Positions 1-13,251 of a stretch of 64,000 bases of DNA are shown here, piece after piece (position 1 is the first letter of the stretch; each line of letters starts with the position of its first letter). The DNA is from Dipetalonema caudispina (lineage: Eukaryota; Nematoda; Chromadorea; Rhabditida; Onchocercidae). The position numbers and the translations under genes are program-made. The stretch covers positions 58,555-122,554 of the forward strand of contig JABVXV010000184.1 of assembly GCA_013365325.1 (NCBI GenBank), read 5' to 3'. The notes beneath the pieces are model-generated. The model was not told where the DNA came from. It saw only the letters and a list, made by a program, of their open reading frames with translations, and made no database searches.

Positions 1-1189
1 AAATTTTAAATAGCTTAGAAATATGCAAATTGCAAAATGCTTTGCAATCACAGCAAACAATCTTTTATTTTGAAATCATGTCAATATCATCGTATAATAC
101 TAACCATTAGTAATAAAAATATGATTGAGTGTCACAACGATGTCATCCAATTAACTAACTTTTTATAAGTGAAAGAGGAAATGTCAAGTTATTTAAATAT
201 GAATGAATTCAGAAAGGAAAAAATAAGCTATTTCGATCAAATTTTAGAATCCATCATACTAACTATTATTTAATTATTTCTGAATTTAATTGTTAAAAAA
301 AAAAAAACTTTTTTTTCCATCTTAACAATAAATGATATATATTTTAATCGAAAAATGTTAAAATTTTCAACTTCTTTGCTTCTCTCAACTATCTTGCTAT
401 TTATTATATGTGTAAATTTTTTTTCTTTAGGAAATAAATTCGAAATTGTTTATTTTTTTTTTGCCATTTTTAGCTATGTAATTTTTTAAGTGAGAAAAAA
501 TATTTATCTTCTAAAAAGTCATATTGATGTACAATGGCATATCATTTGTAAGTTTGAAGTTGTTAAATTATTAGTGTTGTAAAATAAGATATTTGTTGAA
601 TTGTTAATTAAGCTAAATTCAATAATTAAGCTTGTTGATGTCGTTTATTTCACACAAGAATAAACGAAAATAATGCATATTTCATCGTCATCATCATTAT
701 CATCATCATTCATTATGATTATAATTAACATTCATTAAAAACTATTCAGTAATGGGATAGTTATACCTCTCATCATTATTATCATTGATCTATTTCAATA
801 TAACACATTACAATTGCATCATTTAAGCATGAAAAATGATTACTTCAACTTCATACTTCATAAATTTTATTCTCTGTTCTCGATCAATTCAAATGATCAT
901 CGATATGCTTCGTAAAGTTAAAATATTTCTAATGAAAATTCTGCATTTTTTACTTTAAAATTCATCTTTTCCTGCTTATTCATTCATCCATATCTTATCA
1001 ACAGCAACTTAAAAGCATAAATTAATTGTATTTAAAATTTAAAAGAAAAATTGCACAATATCGGAAAATATTCAATGAAATTTATTATTATTAAAAAGAA
1101 GAAAGTGAGAAATTTTTTTTTTTTTTGCAGTTTTTTAAAAACCCTTCTTTTCATGCTTAAAAATCAATTCAGAATTCATTTACTTCAAC

Positions 1190-1221
<32 letters not shown>

Positions 1222-4200
1222 CTTTTTTTTTAAATTTTTTTTTTTCTATCTTTTTTTTTTTTTTTTTTTTTTGCCATTTCATGAGATAAAATGTTAAATT
1301 TTATCGTCATTCAATCGTTGTTGCAAAATTCATTTCCTTTGAATGCGAACAAAACATCAATGCAACGGAAATTTTTCATCATTTCTATAAAGAATTAAAA
1401 ATCAAAATTAAAATTTTATTCCAATTCATTAATTTTGCATCAATTATTTTATAAAATTATTATTTTTGCAGCATTTCTTGGAGAAATTTATGAATGATTT
1501 ATTATTCGAATTGATATAATTATTTAATTTACCAATTTTTTTTTTTTTTTTTAGCAGGAATTTGTTATTTTTTATGCTTAAAGTATTCAACAATAAAATG
1601 ATAAAGTATTTAATAAAAGTAAATTTGATAATTGTTTAATAGATTTAAATGTTTCTTATGACGAAAGTATAATATTTTTCCTTATGATATGATAAATTTC
1701 TTCCTCCCCATTATTATTGATATCTTTAAAAAAGAGTTTAATTTATTTAGTACTGGAAATATAATCGTATATTTTCATTTATAATCTTGCTTTCCGGAAA
1801 TTAATACAACAGTTTTTTATTTTGGGCATATCGTTTGTTTGTAGTATCATTATTACATGCTGAATAATTACACAATTTAGCTTATTCAGGATAATATTGA
1901 AAAGAAAACGGTTTTCATCTTCATTCTATTTCATTTTGATAACATCAACCGGATTTTATTTATTCCAGTTAAAGATATTTGTATTCTAAACTGAAATTGT
2001 GCATTTTTTTCCAGATATTCTAATTTAATTTACAATTTAAAATAAAATAACCAACGAATAAAATTTTTGAAAAAGTCTTTCAAATTACAAAATTGCTTAA
2101 ATTTTAACTTCTATTTTTCAAATCAAATAAAGCTTACAATGTTAGTGTTCAAATCAGTTAGTTTTCATTCACATGATCATATTACTGTTTCAGTATGAAA
2201 ATTTCTTCCATCATTTTTCCTTCCCTTAATTTTGTTGCAATACTTTAATCTAATTTTCTACTTTTGAATACAGCGTGGATATCTTTTCTTTGCTTCATGT
2301 AAATGAAAGTTTAAAACTGAAAAAAAAAAATGGAAAATGTGAAAATGCTAAGGTAACTTATTAAATTAAAAAGAGAAATCTCATTAATCGGGAATGAAAT
2401 CCAATAAAATGCATTTTTCATCAGTTCTGACAAGTTTTTTTTTTCCTTTTTTTTTTTTTTTAAATACATATCATTTATATTGTGCTTTTTTGAATTCAAC
2501 TTTAAATTTCTTTTTATTTTCCAAATTTATTACATTATTTTTTGAAATTCAATATACTTTGCATGTGATACATTAATAGCAAACATTTATCTGTCAATTA
2601 GGAAAACAAAAAATATGGAACTTAAATGTATCACTAATAGTTTTTCTTCGATTAATTCCATTTCCTATCCATTTGCTATGATTGTCTAAAATGGCTGAAT
2701 TTATTGCTTAATTTATAATTGCACTTTCTGTGAATAAATGTTGTCACTTTTTTATACAATCAAAAAAAAAAATTCATAGCTTTTTTCTCTTTTCTTTTTT
2801 TTTATTTTGAAGATTCATTTTTTTTTTTTTTTGGAAAATTATTTTTTTATTTTTGGTATTTAAAAGTTTTATTTTAAATAATAAAATATATGGATATTTT
2901 AGTGATTGGTTGAATTGAAACGATTTATTTATTCTAGAATTATTAAATTACCATAAAATGTCATTCTTTTGTAGGATCATTGCAACTTTAATTTTATTCT
3001 TGTAATTTCAAGCCAATTAAATTAGTTGATAATTGCTAGTACGATGTAGTACAATAGTGATTTAAAGTAGTAGAAGTAATTATTGTTTATTTATTTTGAC
3101 CAGATTAAAATGATAATATGAAAATGAATGAAGCGAAAGAGTTAGGAAGAATGAAAGGAAATAACAGGTATAATCTGATGATATAGCATGGTTGTTAATT
3201 CTTATCATACTTTCCCTTAGTATCAGTTTCATCGGTAATTATTATCATTTATCAATGTCAATTTAGGATACTTCTTAGCATAACATAAATTGATACGGTT
3301 GATGAAAAGATGAAATAACTCATATATTCCGTAAATGTAACAGTATTAGTGGATGTAAAACCATCAATCCGGAATCGGTTAAAATGTCCACTGATAAGTG
3401 GTAATATCGAAGAAGAGACCAATATCGTACTCCTTTTGTTCTATAAGATCAGTTAATGAAACAGCAATAAATACTATCACTAATTGATAATTAGTGTTAA
3501 TTTATTTTTTTATCATTGAAATGACTTTTTTGATAGCATCTTTAATTACAATGCATAATTTTGGTAAATAATGCATTTATCATTTTTTTTTTTTTTTTTT
3601 TGAAATAATAAATTTGTTGGTGAAAATCAATTAAAAAGTCAAAAAAAGAAAAAAAAAAAATTAGAATGAAAAAATATTTCTTACGTGAAAAGGAATTTTT
3701 TTTTTTTTAATTGAACGTATACTCATTCTTATAACTTTTCCAGTTTCTTTTAATTTCATCCGAAAATTTGCAATTAAATTTGTTGTAATTTAAATTTTGA
3801 TCTGCTGACACAAATTTTAAAAACGAATGAGTAATTTAAATCAAAATGTTTTTCTTTTTTTTCCTTAAACGATTAAATAATATGTTATTTTATAGCTATT
3901 AATTAAAACAGAAAAGATGGAAGGGGAAAAAAAAAAATTGATCAAATGAGACCGAAATGATTAAAAATATTGCCGTAGGCAAATGATAAATCATTCCTGT
4001 TTATTGTAAGTAAATTTTTTTTTTTTTTTTTTTTTGCTTTCTTCAATTTAATTAAATTTTTATTTATCGTTATATTTTTCATCCTTCCACCTCATTTCAT
4101 CTTTATTTCATACAATTTTTCTTCTTTTTTTTTTTTCCTGAAATATCTCTTTTTGTTTCAATTAAATTATAAATAAAAGAATCCAAAAATTTTTCTTGAA

Positions 4201-4229
4201 ATTTATTAGACATTACGGAATTTATCATT

Positions 4230-4277
4230 TCCTTTTTTTTTTTTTTTTTTTTTTTTTTTCCTTTTTTTTTTTTTTTT

Positions 4278-4316
<39 letters not shown>

Positions 4317-4335
4317 AGAAAAAAAAAAAAAAAAG
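4230..4335. repeat. Poly-T tracts followed by poly-A (foldback homopolymer)
   Basis: About 85 bp that are nearly all T, interrupted by CC and AA, are followed directly by GAG and 15 or more A. The T and A runs can pair as a hairpin. A similar A-then-T arrangement lies at about 1190-1272. Confidence 0.85.
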
Positions 4336-4708
4336 TCTTTTGATAGAATCAAACGATATGAAAGGAAAAAAAGAAAAAAAAAGAACTAAATAAATTGAAT
4401 AGAGCAAATTTCCTTTCATTCTTTCTTCAATTTTCTTCATTTCCTTTTTATTTCTGAATTATGAATAAAATTTGATTTATAATAATTTTTCATTAATTTA
4501 AAAAGTAACTAATCATTAAAAATAACAATTATTAATTTGCAAAGAAGTATTAATTGTTCATTCAAAAGATAAACATTAATTAGGAAATAGCAAGTAATAA
4601 TCTAAAAGGTAAACATTAATTAATAATAACAATCAATCATTCGTCAAAGTTGTGACTATTATTCAAATTTTTTCTAATAATTGATATCATATATATATGT
4701 GTGTGTAC

Positions 4709-4732
4709 CTGTCTGTCTGTCTGTCTGTCTGT
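4709..4732. repeat. (GTCT)n microsatellite
   Basis: About six tandem GTCT units follow a short (AT)/(GT) stretch. It is a simple repeat with no gene context. Confidence 0.9.
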
Positions 4733-5311
4733 ATATATTTTATCATTTAAAATTTACAACCAATTCAAAAAAAAAAAAAAAGAAGAATTTTTTTTTTTTT
4801 CATTTCATCAATATATTTCAATTTTAATCTTCACAGTATTATAGAAATTCTAAAAGAAAAGAAAAAAGTTATAGAAATTCGTTAATTATGGAAATTTCAA
4901 AAATTTCTAACAATTACATATGATATATATTCTAACAAATAATAATAATAATAATAATTTCAGGGAAAAATTAATTTTCCAAAAAAAAAAAAAAAAAAAA
5001 AAATTGAAAAGACGTATGAAAGAAAGTATCAGTTGCTATGAAAATTATTTCATTCAGTACGATGGTTAATAAATTTAGCTTGTGCAAGTTTGTAAGTTTT
5101 AATTTGCTTAGCTTACATGTATTTCTAAATTATTTTTTCCTTTTTCCAAGTACACATTTTATCCGTTACTTTTTTTTTAATACTTATTTTTGGATTGAAT
5201 ATAAAATGAAACTTTTAAATGTATTTCTTCCTTTGGGATTGATGAATTAGTGTTGAGAAATTAAATTAACACTTAAAATTCGATTCTTTAGTTTGCTAGA
5301 GAGATCATATT

Positions 5312-5313
<2 letters not shown>

Positions 5314-5369
<56 letters not shown>
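5314..5369. repeat. 56-bp uninterrupted poly-T tract
   Basis: This is one of the longest pure homopolymers in the window. The length in the true genome may differ because such runs are error-prone in sequencing. Confidence 0.9.
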
Positions 5370-5370
<1 letters not shown>

Positions 5371-6233
5371 GAAAACATAGACAAAGAATGTAATAGTTAT
5401 TTTGAATTTTCTCAAATAAAATTAAATGCCGCATATGCGATAATCGATATTTAATTATGGAAGAGAAATTTGAACGAATAAATTGTCTTCTCAAGATTCC
5501 TTGTCTTATAATAGCAATATAATCATTGTAATTCTGGTCTAACAATCATAAATTGAATTTTGAAGAAGTTAAAATAAATTTTTATTGCCTATATTCTTAA
5601 CAATTCTAAACTGAATATAGGTTTTATGCATATAATCCACACATACAGTTAGCTTAATTGCTATCAAGAATATAAGCCTTAAAAATTAATCATTTCAAAT
5701 GAATTGGCAACAAGAAAGTTAATCCAATATTACGCAATTGAATACCTTCTTGCATATTACCATTTATTTTGCGTAAATAAAATGAATCATAAATCAATGA
5801 TCATTCATGATAATTATAAATTAAATTTGATAATGAAAGCAAAGAAAAAAAACAAATAAATTTTCATTCTTTTTCTTTCAACAATTATTTATTTATTTTT
5901 CCTTATGCTAATGTACAAATTTATTAGCATGAAAATTTCATGCTTAGCTAAAAAAAATTTTTATAAAAAAAAGATCAAACAAAAAAAGCAAATGAAAAAG
6001 TGAAGAGAGAATGGAAAAAATTAATGAGTAAGCAAATTTTATATTTTGATCCGCTTTTTTTTTTACTTTTTATTTTTTTCTAGAGAAAAAAAAAAGTGAT
6101 AAAAGCAACTTTTATATCAATTTTATTTCATCTTATAATTTATTTCTTTTTTTGTTTCAAAAAAATAAATTATTATTAAAATAGGACGAAGTGTTTATAA
6201 TGCTTACTTATATTTTATTAAATTTCACTTCTG

Positions 6234-6264
<31 letters not shown>

Positions 6265-9200
6265 TTTCCTAAAGATTAATTCGTTTATGTGAAAAAAAAG
6301 CAATAAAAAAATTTTTCGAAGTGTTATCAGTGATCACTAATTTATATATTAATGATATGGAAAAATTTTATACATCCAATATTTTACATAGGTGATAATT
6401 ATTTACTATAAATTAAACTGATAGTTATTATTATTTCTTCACAACAATTTCAGATATTATCGTATTATTTTGTTCATCCGATACTGATAAATATATTACA
6501 TTATTGTTTGTTTTATTAGTGACGTAGATTGTTTATCAAACAATAAATGTTAGTATTATTATTTGTAAATTGTTTTCATAACAAATAAAAATAAGCAAAT
6601 AATTGTAACATTTATTTGTTATCAGAGATTATATTATTAATAATACTTTTCTTTATTAATTTCACATATAGTTATTATGATATCATTAGCAAACATTGTT
6701 AATTATTATCATTACAAAATTGTTAATTATTAACATTACAAACAACTAATTATCATCATTACATGCAAATCGTTATCATTATTACAAAAAATTCATTATC
6801 ATCATTATAAACAAATTATTTCGATAGTAAAAAAAAAAAAAAAAAGCAAAAAAAAAAAAAACGAAAAATTTTTTTCTTTTACTTTTTTTGAAAGTATACT
6901 TATTATTGATCGATTGATTGAAAAATAAGTGATAGCCGTAAAAAGAAGTACACAATACCCATACAGTTGACAAGAGTGATGACAAATGGTGAAGTAATAC
7001 GAAATGAAATGATGACTGTGATAGGGTTAGAGGGAGGTTGGAAGAAGAGGTCGTAGGATCGGGGAAATGAATTCATTTTTCATATTGTTGTTTCCATCCT
7101 ATTATTACATCTGTTGTTTACACATAGTTGGTAGTGTTGCTGATAAATGTATTTAGTTTAATCATTTTTTTTTTTTTTTTTTAAAAAAAATCCATTGATT
7201 ATAAAAATTTTGTAATGATTATCGACAAATATAAAATTATATTTATTTATACATAAATACATACATAACATATGTATCACATCATGAATTTCTTTTTTTT
7301 TTTTCTAACTTATTTTTTTGAAGTTTATTTTTATCCCATTTTAATTGTGCTTTGATGATAATTGTTGCTGTTGTTGTTGTTGTTGTTTTTATAATCATAT
7401 TATTGTCAAACTAATCATTTGCTGCAATTTGATCTAATTATTTACAACTTTCATTCATCTCAATTATACATTATTAGTTTTTTTTTTTTTTTTTTTTTTA
7501 AAAAAGACTAAACTTTTAAATTTAAAAGAAAAAAAAAAGAGACTCTTTTGTTATGATTTTATAGCAATGTATTTCATACAAATGCAAAAAAAATTTTTTT
7601 ATTTAATGTTGAAGAAAAAAATTTTCCTATTTTTTATTGTTAATTGTAAATGAAAAATAAAATTTTAGGATAAAATAATTTTACTAATAAAAATAACTTA
7701 AAGCTTAACAACTTATGGCTTAACTAGATATTTTTATTAGTATAAATTTAAAAAAGTGCTTTAAAATATCCTAGAAATATCCATATCAAAAAGATTTGTT
7801 TATGTTATATTGTTAAATAGATGAATGAAAATGTTTAGCATAAGCAATTTTACATAATATAGCTAGAAGGCTTAACTTTAATGCTTGGATGAATATTTCG
7901 TTTGGCTTACATTTAGTGGAACATTACTTTTAAATACCTTATAAATATCTTTTATGAGTAGAATGAGGTTTTTTTTTTTCTTTTTTTTTTGTTATAATTA
8001 ATTTAAGAATGTTAGGAATTAGCTTTACAGAGGAAGTAAAGATAATTTAAGAAAGATAAAAAGAAAAAAGTGGGGAAAATAAATGGAAATTCCTTTCAAT
8101 AAGTATTGCTTTTTTATTTTTTCTAAAAATAAATTTTGTTTCCCTAAATAACTGAAATTTTCTCAACAGTTAATTATTAATTAAGTAAATGTTAATTAAA
8201 CAAGTAGGATTTTCTAATCTTAGCTTCTTGCCGAAATTAAATTGTTAATTAGATAAGTAAACGACTTTTTTTTTTTTTGACGCTATTTGGTCTTTTTTCC
8301 TTTTTTTTTTGTCTAAATTAAATTGCTAAACAAATTATAATCTTTAACAATATTTTTTATTTTATTTTATTATCACTTATCTTGTCTATATATCACATAT
8401 ATTATTCATCATTTTTATTATTCAAAAATTTGCGAATCAAAGGAAAAAAAAAAAATTGGCCTAAAAAGCAGCATAAAAAAAAAAGCCAAATTTTACTTAG
8501 ATTTGAATATAAATATTTTATTAGATATGAAAAAAGAAAATTTATAGTTTATTACATTTTTCTTTTAGGTTTAATCCTTTATTTCTAATGCAGAAACATA
8601 TTTCATAGCTTTGTTCTTATTACTTTTTCTTTTTTTACCAAAAAAAAAAAAAAAAATCATTTACCTCAATTGTAAATCTTTAAATGAAAATAGTTAAATT
8701 ATTTCTGTCAAAAAAAAAAAAAAAAAAAAAATCATACATTCACATAATACATTAAAAAATTTTGCCATTGATTTTTCAATCCATTACAAATTCGCGCACT
8801 AATTTAGTAGTGGATATTATTATTGGGTAAATAATTTTAAATTAGGTAACTTTTAAATGATTACCTGATTATTCGATTGTATGCAAAAATGATGCAAATA
8901 CATGTTCATACTATCTCATGGGAAATTACAATTTAATTTTCAAATGGATTTTGTTTGGTAACATGTATGACATTTTAAATAGCTTAGGCAATTGATTTTG
9001 ATTTTGATTAGCCAATATGGCTATAGCTTAGTAAATGTTATGAGTTATAAAGGCTAATAATGTATGAAATTAGAATGTGAATTTCAGAATTAATTTTAAT
9101 TTAATCAAATATATCCTTAAGTAATAATTTTACTCAAGTTCGCTTTTTAATTCTTTTTATCAATCCTAGGATATCTAGTTAAAATTTTTTAAATGTTCGA

Positions 9201-12200
9201 TTATTTTGTCGTTGGGTAAATTTTAGATTTACAGCAATGATTTCAATTAGGAAGACTGAAAATTAGACAGAGTTTGATAAGAAAAAAAGAGTTATTCTGT
9301 CATAAAGAAATAAGTTAACTAAATAAATTATAGGTAAATAAATTACTGTAAAAAATGAAAATATATTGTATGGTTTCAGTTTTTAATTAAAATTATCATA
9401 AAAAAGGAAAAATTTTTTTTTACCATTTATATGGTAATTTTTTTCATTTACATTATATACGCATATGACAGCAACATTTGCAACATTTTATTTTAATTTT
9501 TTTTTTTTTTTTTTAATTACATTTGGCATCTTAATTGATTATCTTTTTCTTGTAAAGATGTTACATGTTGAGAAGATATCTTCTTAAATTAATGAAAAAA
9601 AATTGTCATTTCAAATTATACTCTTACATTTTGTCATCATTTTTGCTTGTTTAAAATAAATAAATACATATATATATATACATAGAAATAATAAATATTC
9701 GATATTAGTCTGATTATCTACTCGGATAATTTCATTATCTTTGAGGGTCATGATAAAAATGAATAATTGTAAAATTCTTAATAAATCATTAATTAGTATT
9801 TTTAGAATTTTGACAAATATGGCATTAAGTTAAAAGAGAAACTAATAGAGTTGGTGCATTTTATTGTAAACTATTGATCAATGTTTTGAAATTTTTTTAG
9901 TAAACAAAATAAACGGAAGGTTGCACTTTTTGTTGATTTAATATAAAATTTTGATGCATAAAAATGTAAAATCTTAAATGACGTGGAATAAATCAATATT
10001 TAAGAAAGATGGAAAGAAAAATTTTTCTTTTTTTTTTCAGAAATTTAGATTGCTTAAACTCTTTCGCATCAACAATTCCAAATAAATTTATTTATAAATG
10101 TATGTATCAAATGATTCGAAATAGCGTATACATGTATCGTTTTTCTTTTTAAGATTTAAATTTTAATTTGGGTCTTTTTTGCACGAAAATTTGATTATCC
10201 TTTTTTATCAATTATTTTCTGCTAGAAAATTATCAATTATGATTTCCGTTTATAGCATGGAGTATCAATTTATCTGATTCTTCATTTTAATTTCCATAAT
10301 TCTAGTCATAATTATCATCCGAAATTATTCTAACCAATTATGTATTAATTAATTTAAAATCACAATTAAATCATATAGGAAAATTTGGACCTCAATTATC
10401 GGTAATTGTGTTATCCAATTCAAGCGGTATCGCCGTTACATTTTCCATTATATCTTTCACAAGTTTTACTGTTTTTTTTTTTTTTGTATCTTAAAGTCAT
10501 TAAAGGATCATCGTTAACTTTAATAACTTACCTAACTTTAACTGATTATAAAATTGAACTATTGTATATCATTAACATTTCTTACATCGATGTATTTACT
10601 GATAACATTTTGTACAAATTGTTTTAGATAATTTAGAAAATATTTTCTATCAAACAAAATTCTGCACAATATCAAATCTATTCTCGAATTTTTCTCTTTT
10701 ATTTCAGAATTGATACTTTAATAAATAATGTAATCATTAAATTACTAATTATTAATCAACTTTTGTTACAGAATTAATTTTTCGTTGCAATTTGAGCTAT
10801 TCAATTGCTAAATTTCAATATTATTATTATTTTAATTATAATTTTCCCACCTTTTAACTATTACTATAGTTCAAATTGGAAGAAAAAAAAAACAATTTTT
10901 TCCTCACTTTTTTTTTTTTTTTTTTTTTTGTTTTTTATACAAATTAAACAAAGTTAGTTCATTTATAATGAAACAAATCAAACAAACTATACACCAAATT
11001 GATGATAGAAGGACGCAGCTGTTTTATTTACAACGATATCCAATTTCTCTTCCATTTTGTAACAATTTAAATTAAATCGCAACTATAGCTAAATTATTTT
11101 TTCAATGAAAAACTTTTAAATCTAATAATGACATTCATCTTTTCTTTATCTTTCAATCTTTTTCTCTATCATGTAAAAACCGGAAATAAACATTGAATCA
11201 GATTATTAATATAAATTTTTTCTTCTACAGATTAGTTGAAAATATTCTCCTCGGTAACTTCCGGTTGATTCAAATATTTCAATGCGATTTTGATAACATC
11301 TATTTAATAAACATTATTGGTAAACAAATTTCTTCCATTTTCATTTTGACATTTCATTTGAGGCTTTTTTTTTTTTTTAAATATAAGGAAACTTAAATAA
11401 AAAAATTATCATAAAAATTTGAATGCCAAAAAAAAATTTTACAACAAATACTACCGTAATTCGAATTTTTTCAGAAATTTTAAATTATGATCTTAGCAAT
11501 GATTAATTGAAAGTTATCTATTTGTAATAGATAAATATTTATTGATTTCTAAATTTTATGCAATCATTTATTTTTCCTTATTATATATTACATTTTTATT
11601 TAATTATCTTCATTCTCACTTCCTCTTTTTCATTTATTTCAACAATCCTATCTCTTCAATAATTACTTATCATATCTTATAATTATTTATCATTTGCTTA
11701 CAATCTTTCATTATCGTTTTAAAATATCATTTCACAACTTTTTTTTTTTAATTTTCAAAATTCTATAATTTTAATATTATCATTTTGATAAGCTTAAATC
11801 TTATGCAAATTTTTAGCCATAATACTGAATCCTTTGTTATAATTGTTATTATGATACGAAGATTATCACTAAGGCTAAAGTTAAAGCTTTAAGGCTAAGG
11901 CTAAACTAAGGAACAAATGAAGAAAAGAAATGAATAATTTTCAAATTTCATTCGTCCACATCAATTCAAGTAATATGTTACAATTTTAACAACACTTCTC
12001 TTATTTCAAATTTTTCCTTAATTATAGAGACGAAATAAATAAATTTTGGTTTACTGATTGATATTATTCGGTTCAAGAAATGGCATTCTTGTTTCAGCTT
12101 CTTGAAACGATACAGGTATGATAATTTAAATATTAATGAATTCACAGAATGACATAATTTTAAATGTTTCAAATAATTTAAAATTTACAGAAAGGCAAAA

Positions 12201-13212
12201 ATTTAAACATAAGAATTTCCAGCAATTGTTTGCAAATTATTGAATTTCTATACAAATTTTGAAGGCTTATCCCTGATTAATTATTCCATTAATTGCTCTT
12301 CCCTAATTAGCTAATAAACACATAACTTGTCCATTCTTTTTTTTTTGATAAAATTAGATTCATTTTTGAAATATCAATTCTTTTTGTTATTTAAATTTTA
12401 AAAATAAAATTAAAAAAGAAACAAAAGGAAAGAATAAAAATACAATTCTATAATATGGATAAATTCTTCATTTATTCTCTTACTTTTCCTCTATCATAAC
12501 AATACGATTACAATTAATTTGTTTATTTATGCAAATACGTATTTCATTTTTTTTTTTTTTTTTTTTTTTTGTATTTAAATAAAATATGAAGAAAATATGG
12601 GATATTTACTCTTATTAGGAGAAGATAATAATTCTAAAATAGTCTGAAAAGTATTTAACAATTAAGAAGTAAGTAAATAAATAATTTCTTTAAAGCAAAA
12701 AAAAAAAAAAAAAAAAAAGAATTAATAAGAGAATTTACAAATGCTGCATTGATGAAAAGTTTTTTTTTTCCATTCAAAGAGAAATTTGATATTGTTTCGA
12801 AATATTTACAATTCTTCATCGATTCATTAATTTTTAATTTGATCATATGTATGAAAATATGAAATTTTTGCTAATTTTCATTAAAATAATTTAACATTAA
12901 CATTTTTCCTTCTTTTAAAATCTTTCTTATCATGATCGTTATATCTTATTTTTACATTGAATAATGATAATGATAATGATAGTTGACAGTGACAATGATA
13001 AGGGAAAAATATTAATTTTCTTTTTCATATTAGAAAGAGAGGTAAAAGAGAATAATCATTTAATATGATAGAATAAAATGGAAAAGAAAGAAGGAAAAGA
13101 AAGGAAAAAATAAAACATACCTAATTTTTTGAGAATTATTGATCAGTCAATATTTTATCATTTAATGACGTTTATCAAAGAAGAAAACTTGAAAAAAATA
13201 AATAAATAAAGA

Positions 13213-13215
<3 letters not shown>

Positions 13216-13247
<32 letters not shown>
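13216..13247. repeat. (GA)n microsatellite
   Basis: About 16 GA units. It gives the Ser-Leu runs seen in the minus-strand frames here, which are not genes. Confidence 0.9.

Positions 13248-13251
<4 letters not shown>

Noticed and set aside
3118..3170. Short ATG frame ending at an AG|GTATAA donor (MKMNEAKELGRMKGNN)
   Set aside because: Looks like a possible first exon, but no continuing exon was found and purine-rich frames are common here.
11870..11915. GGCTAA-like repeats resembling telomere sequence
   Set aside because: The nematode telomere unit is TTAGGC; these few units are TTAGCC on the complement and imperfect.
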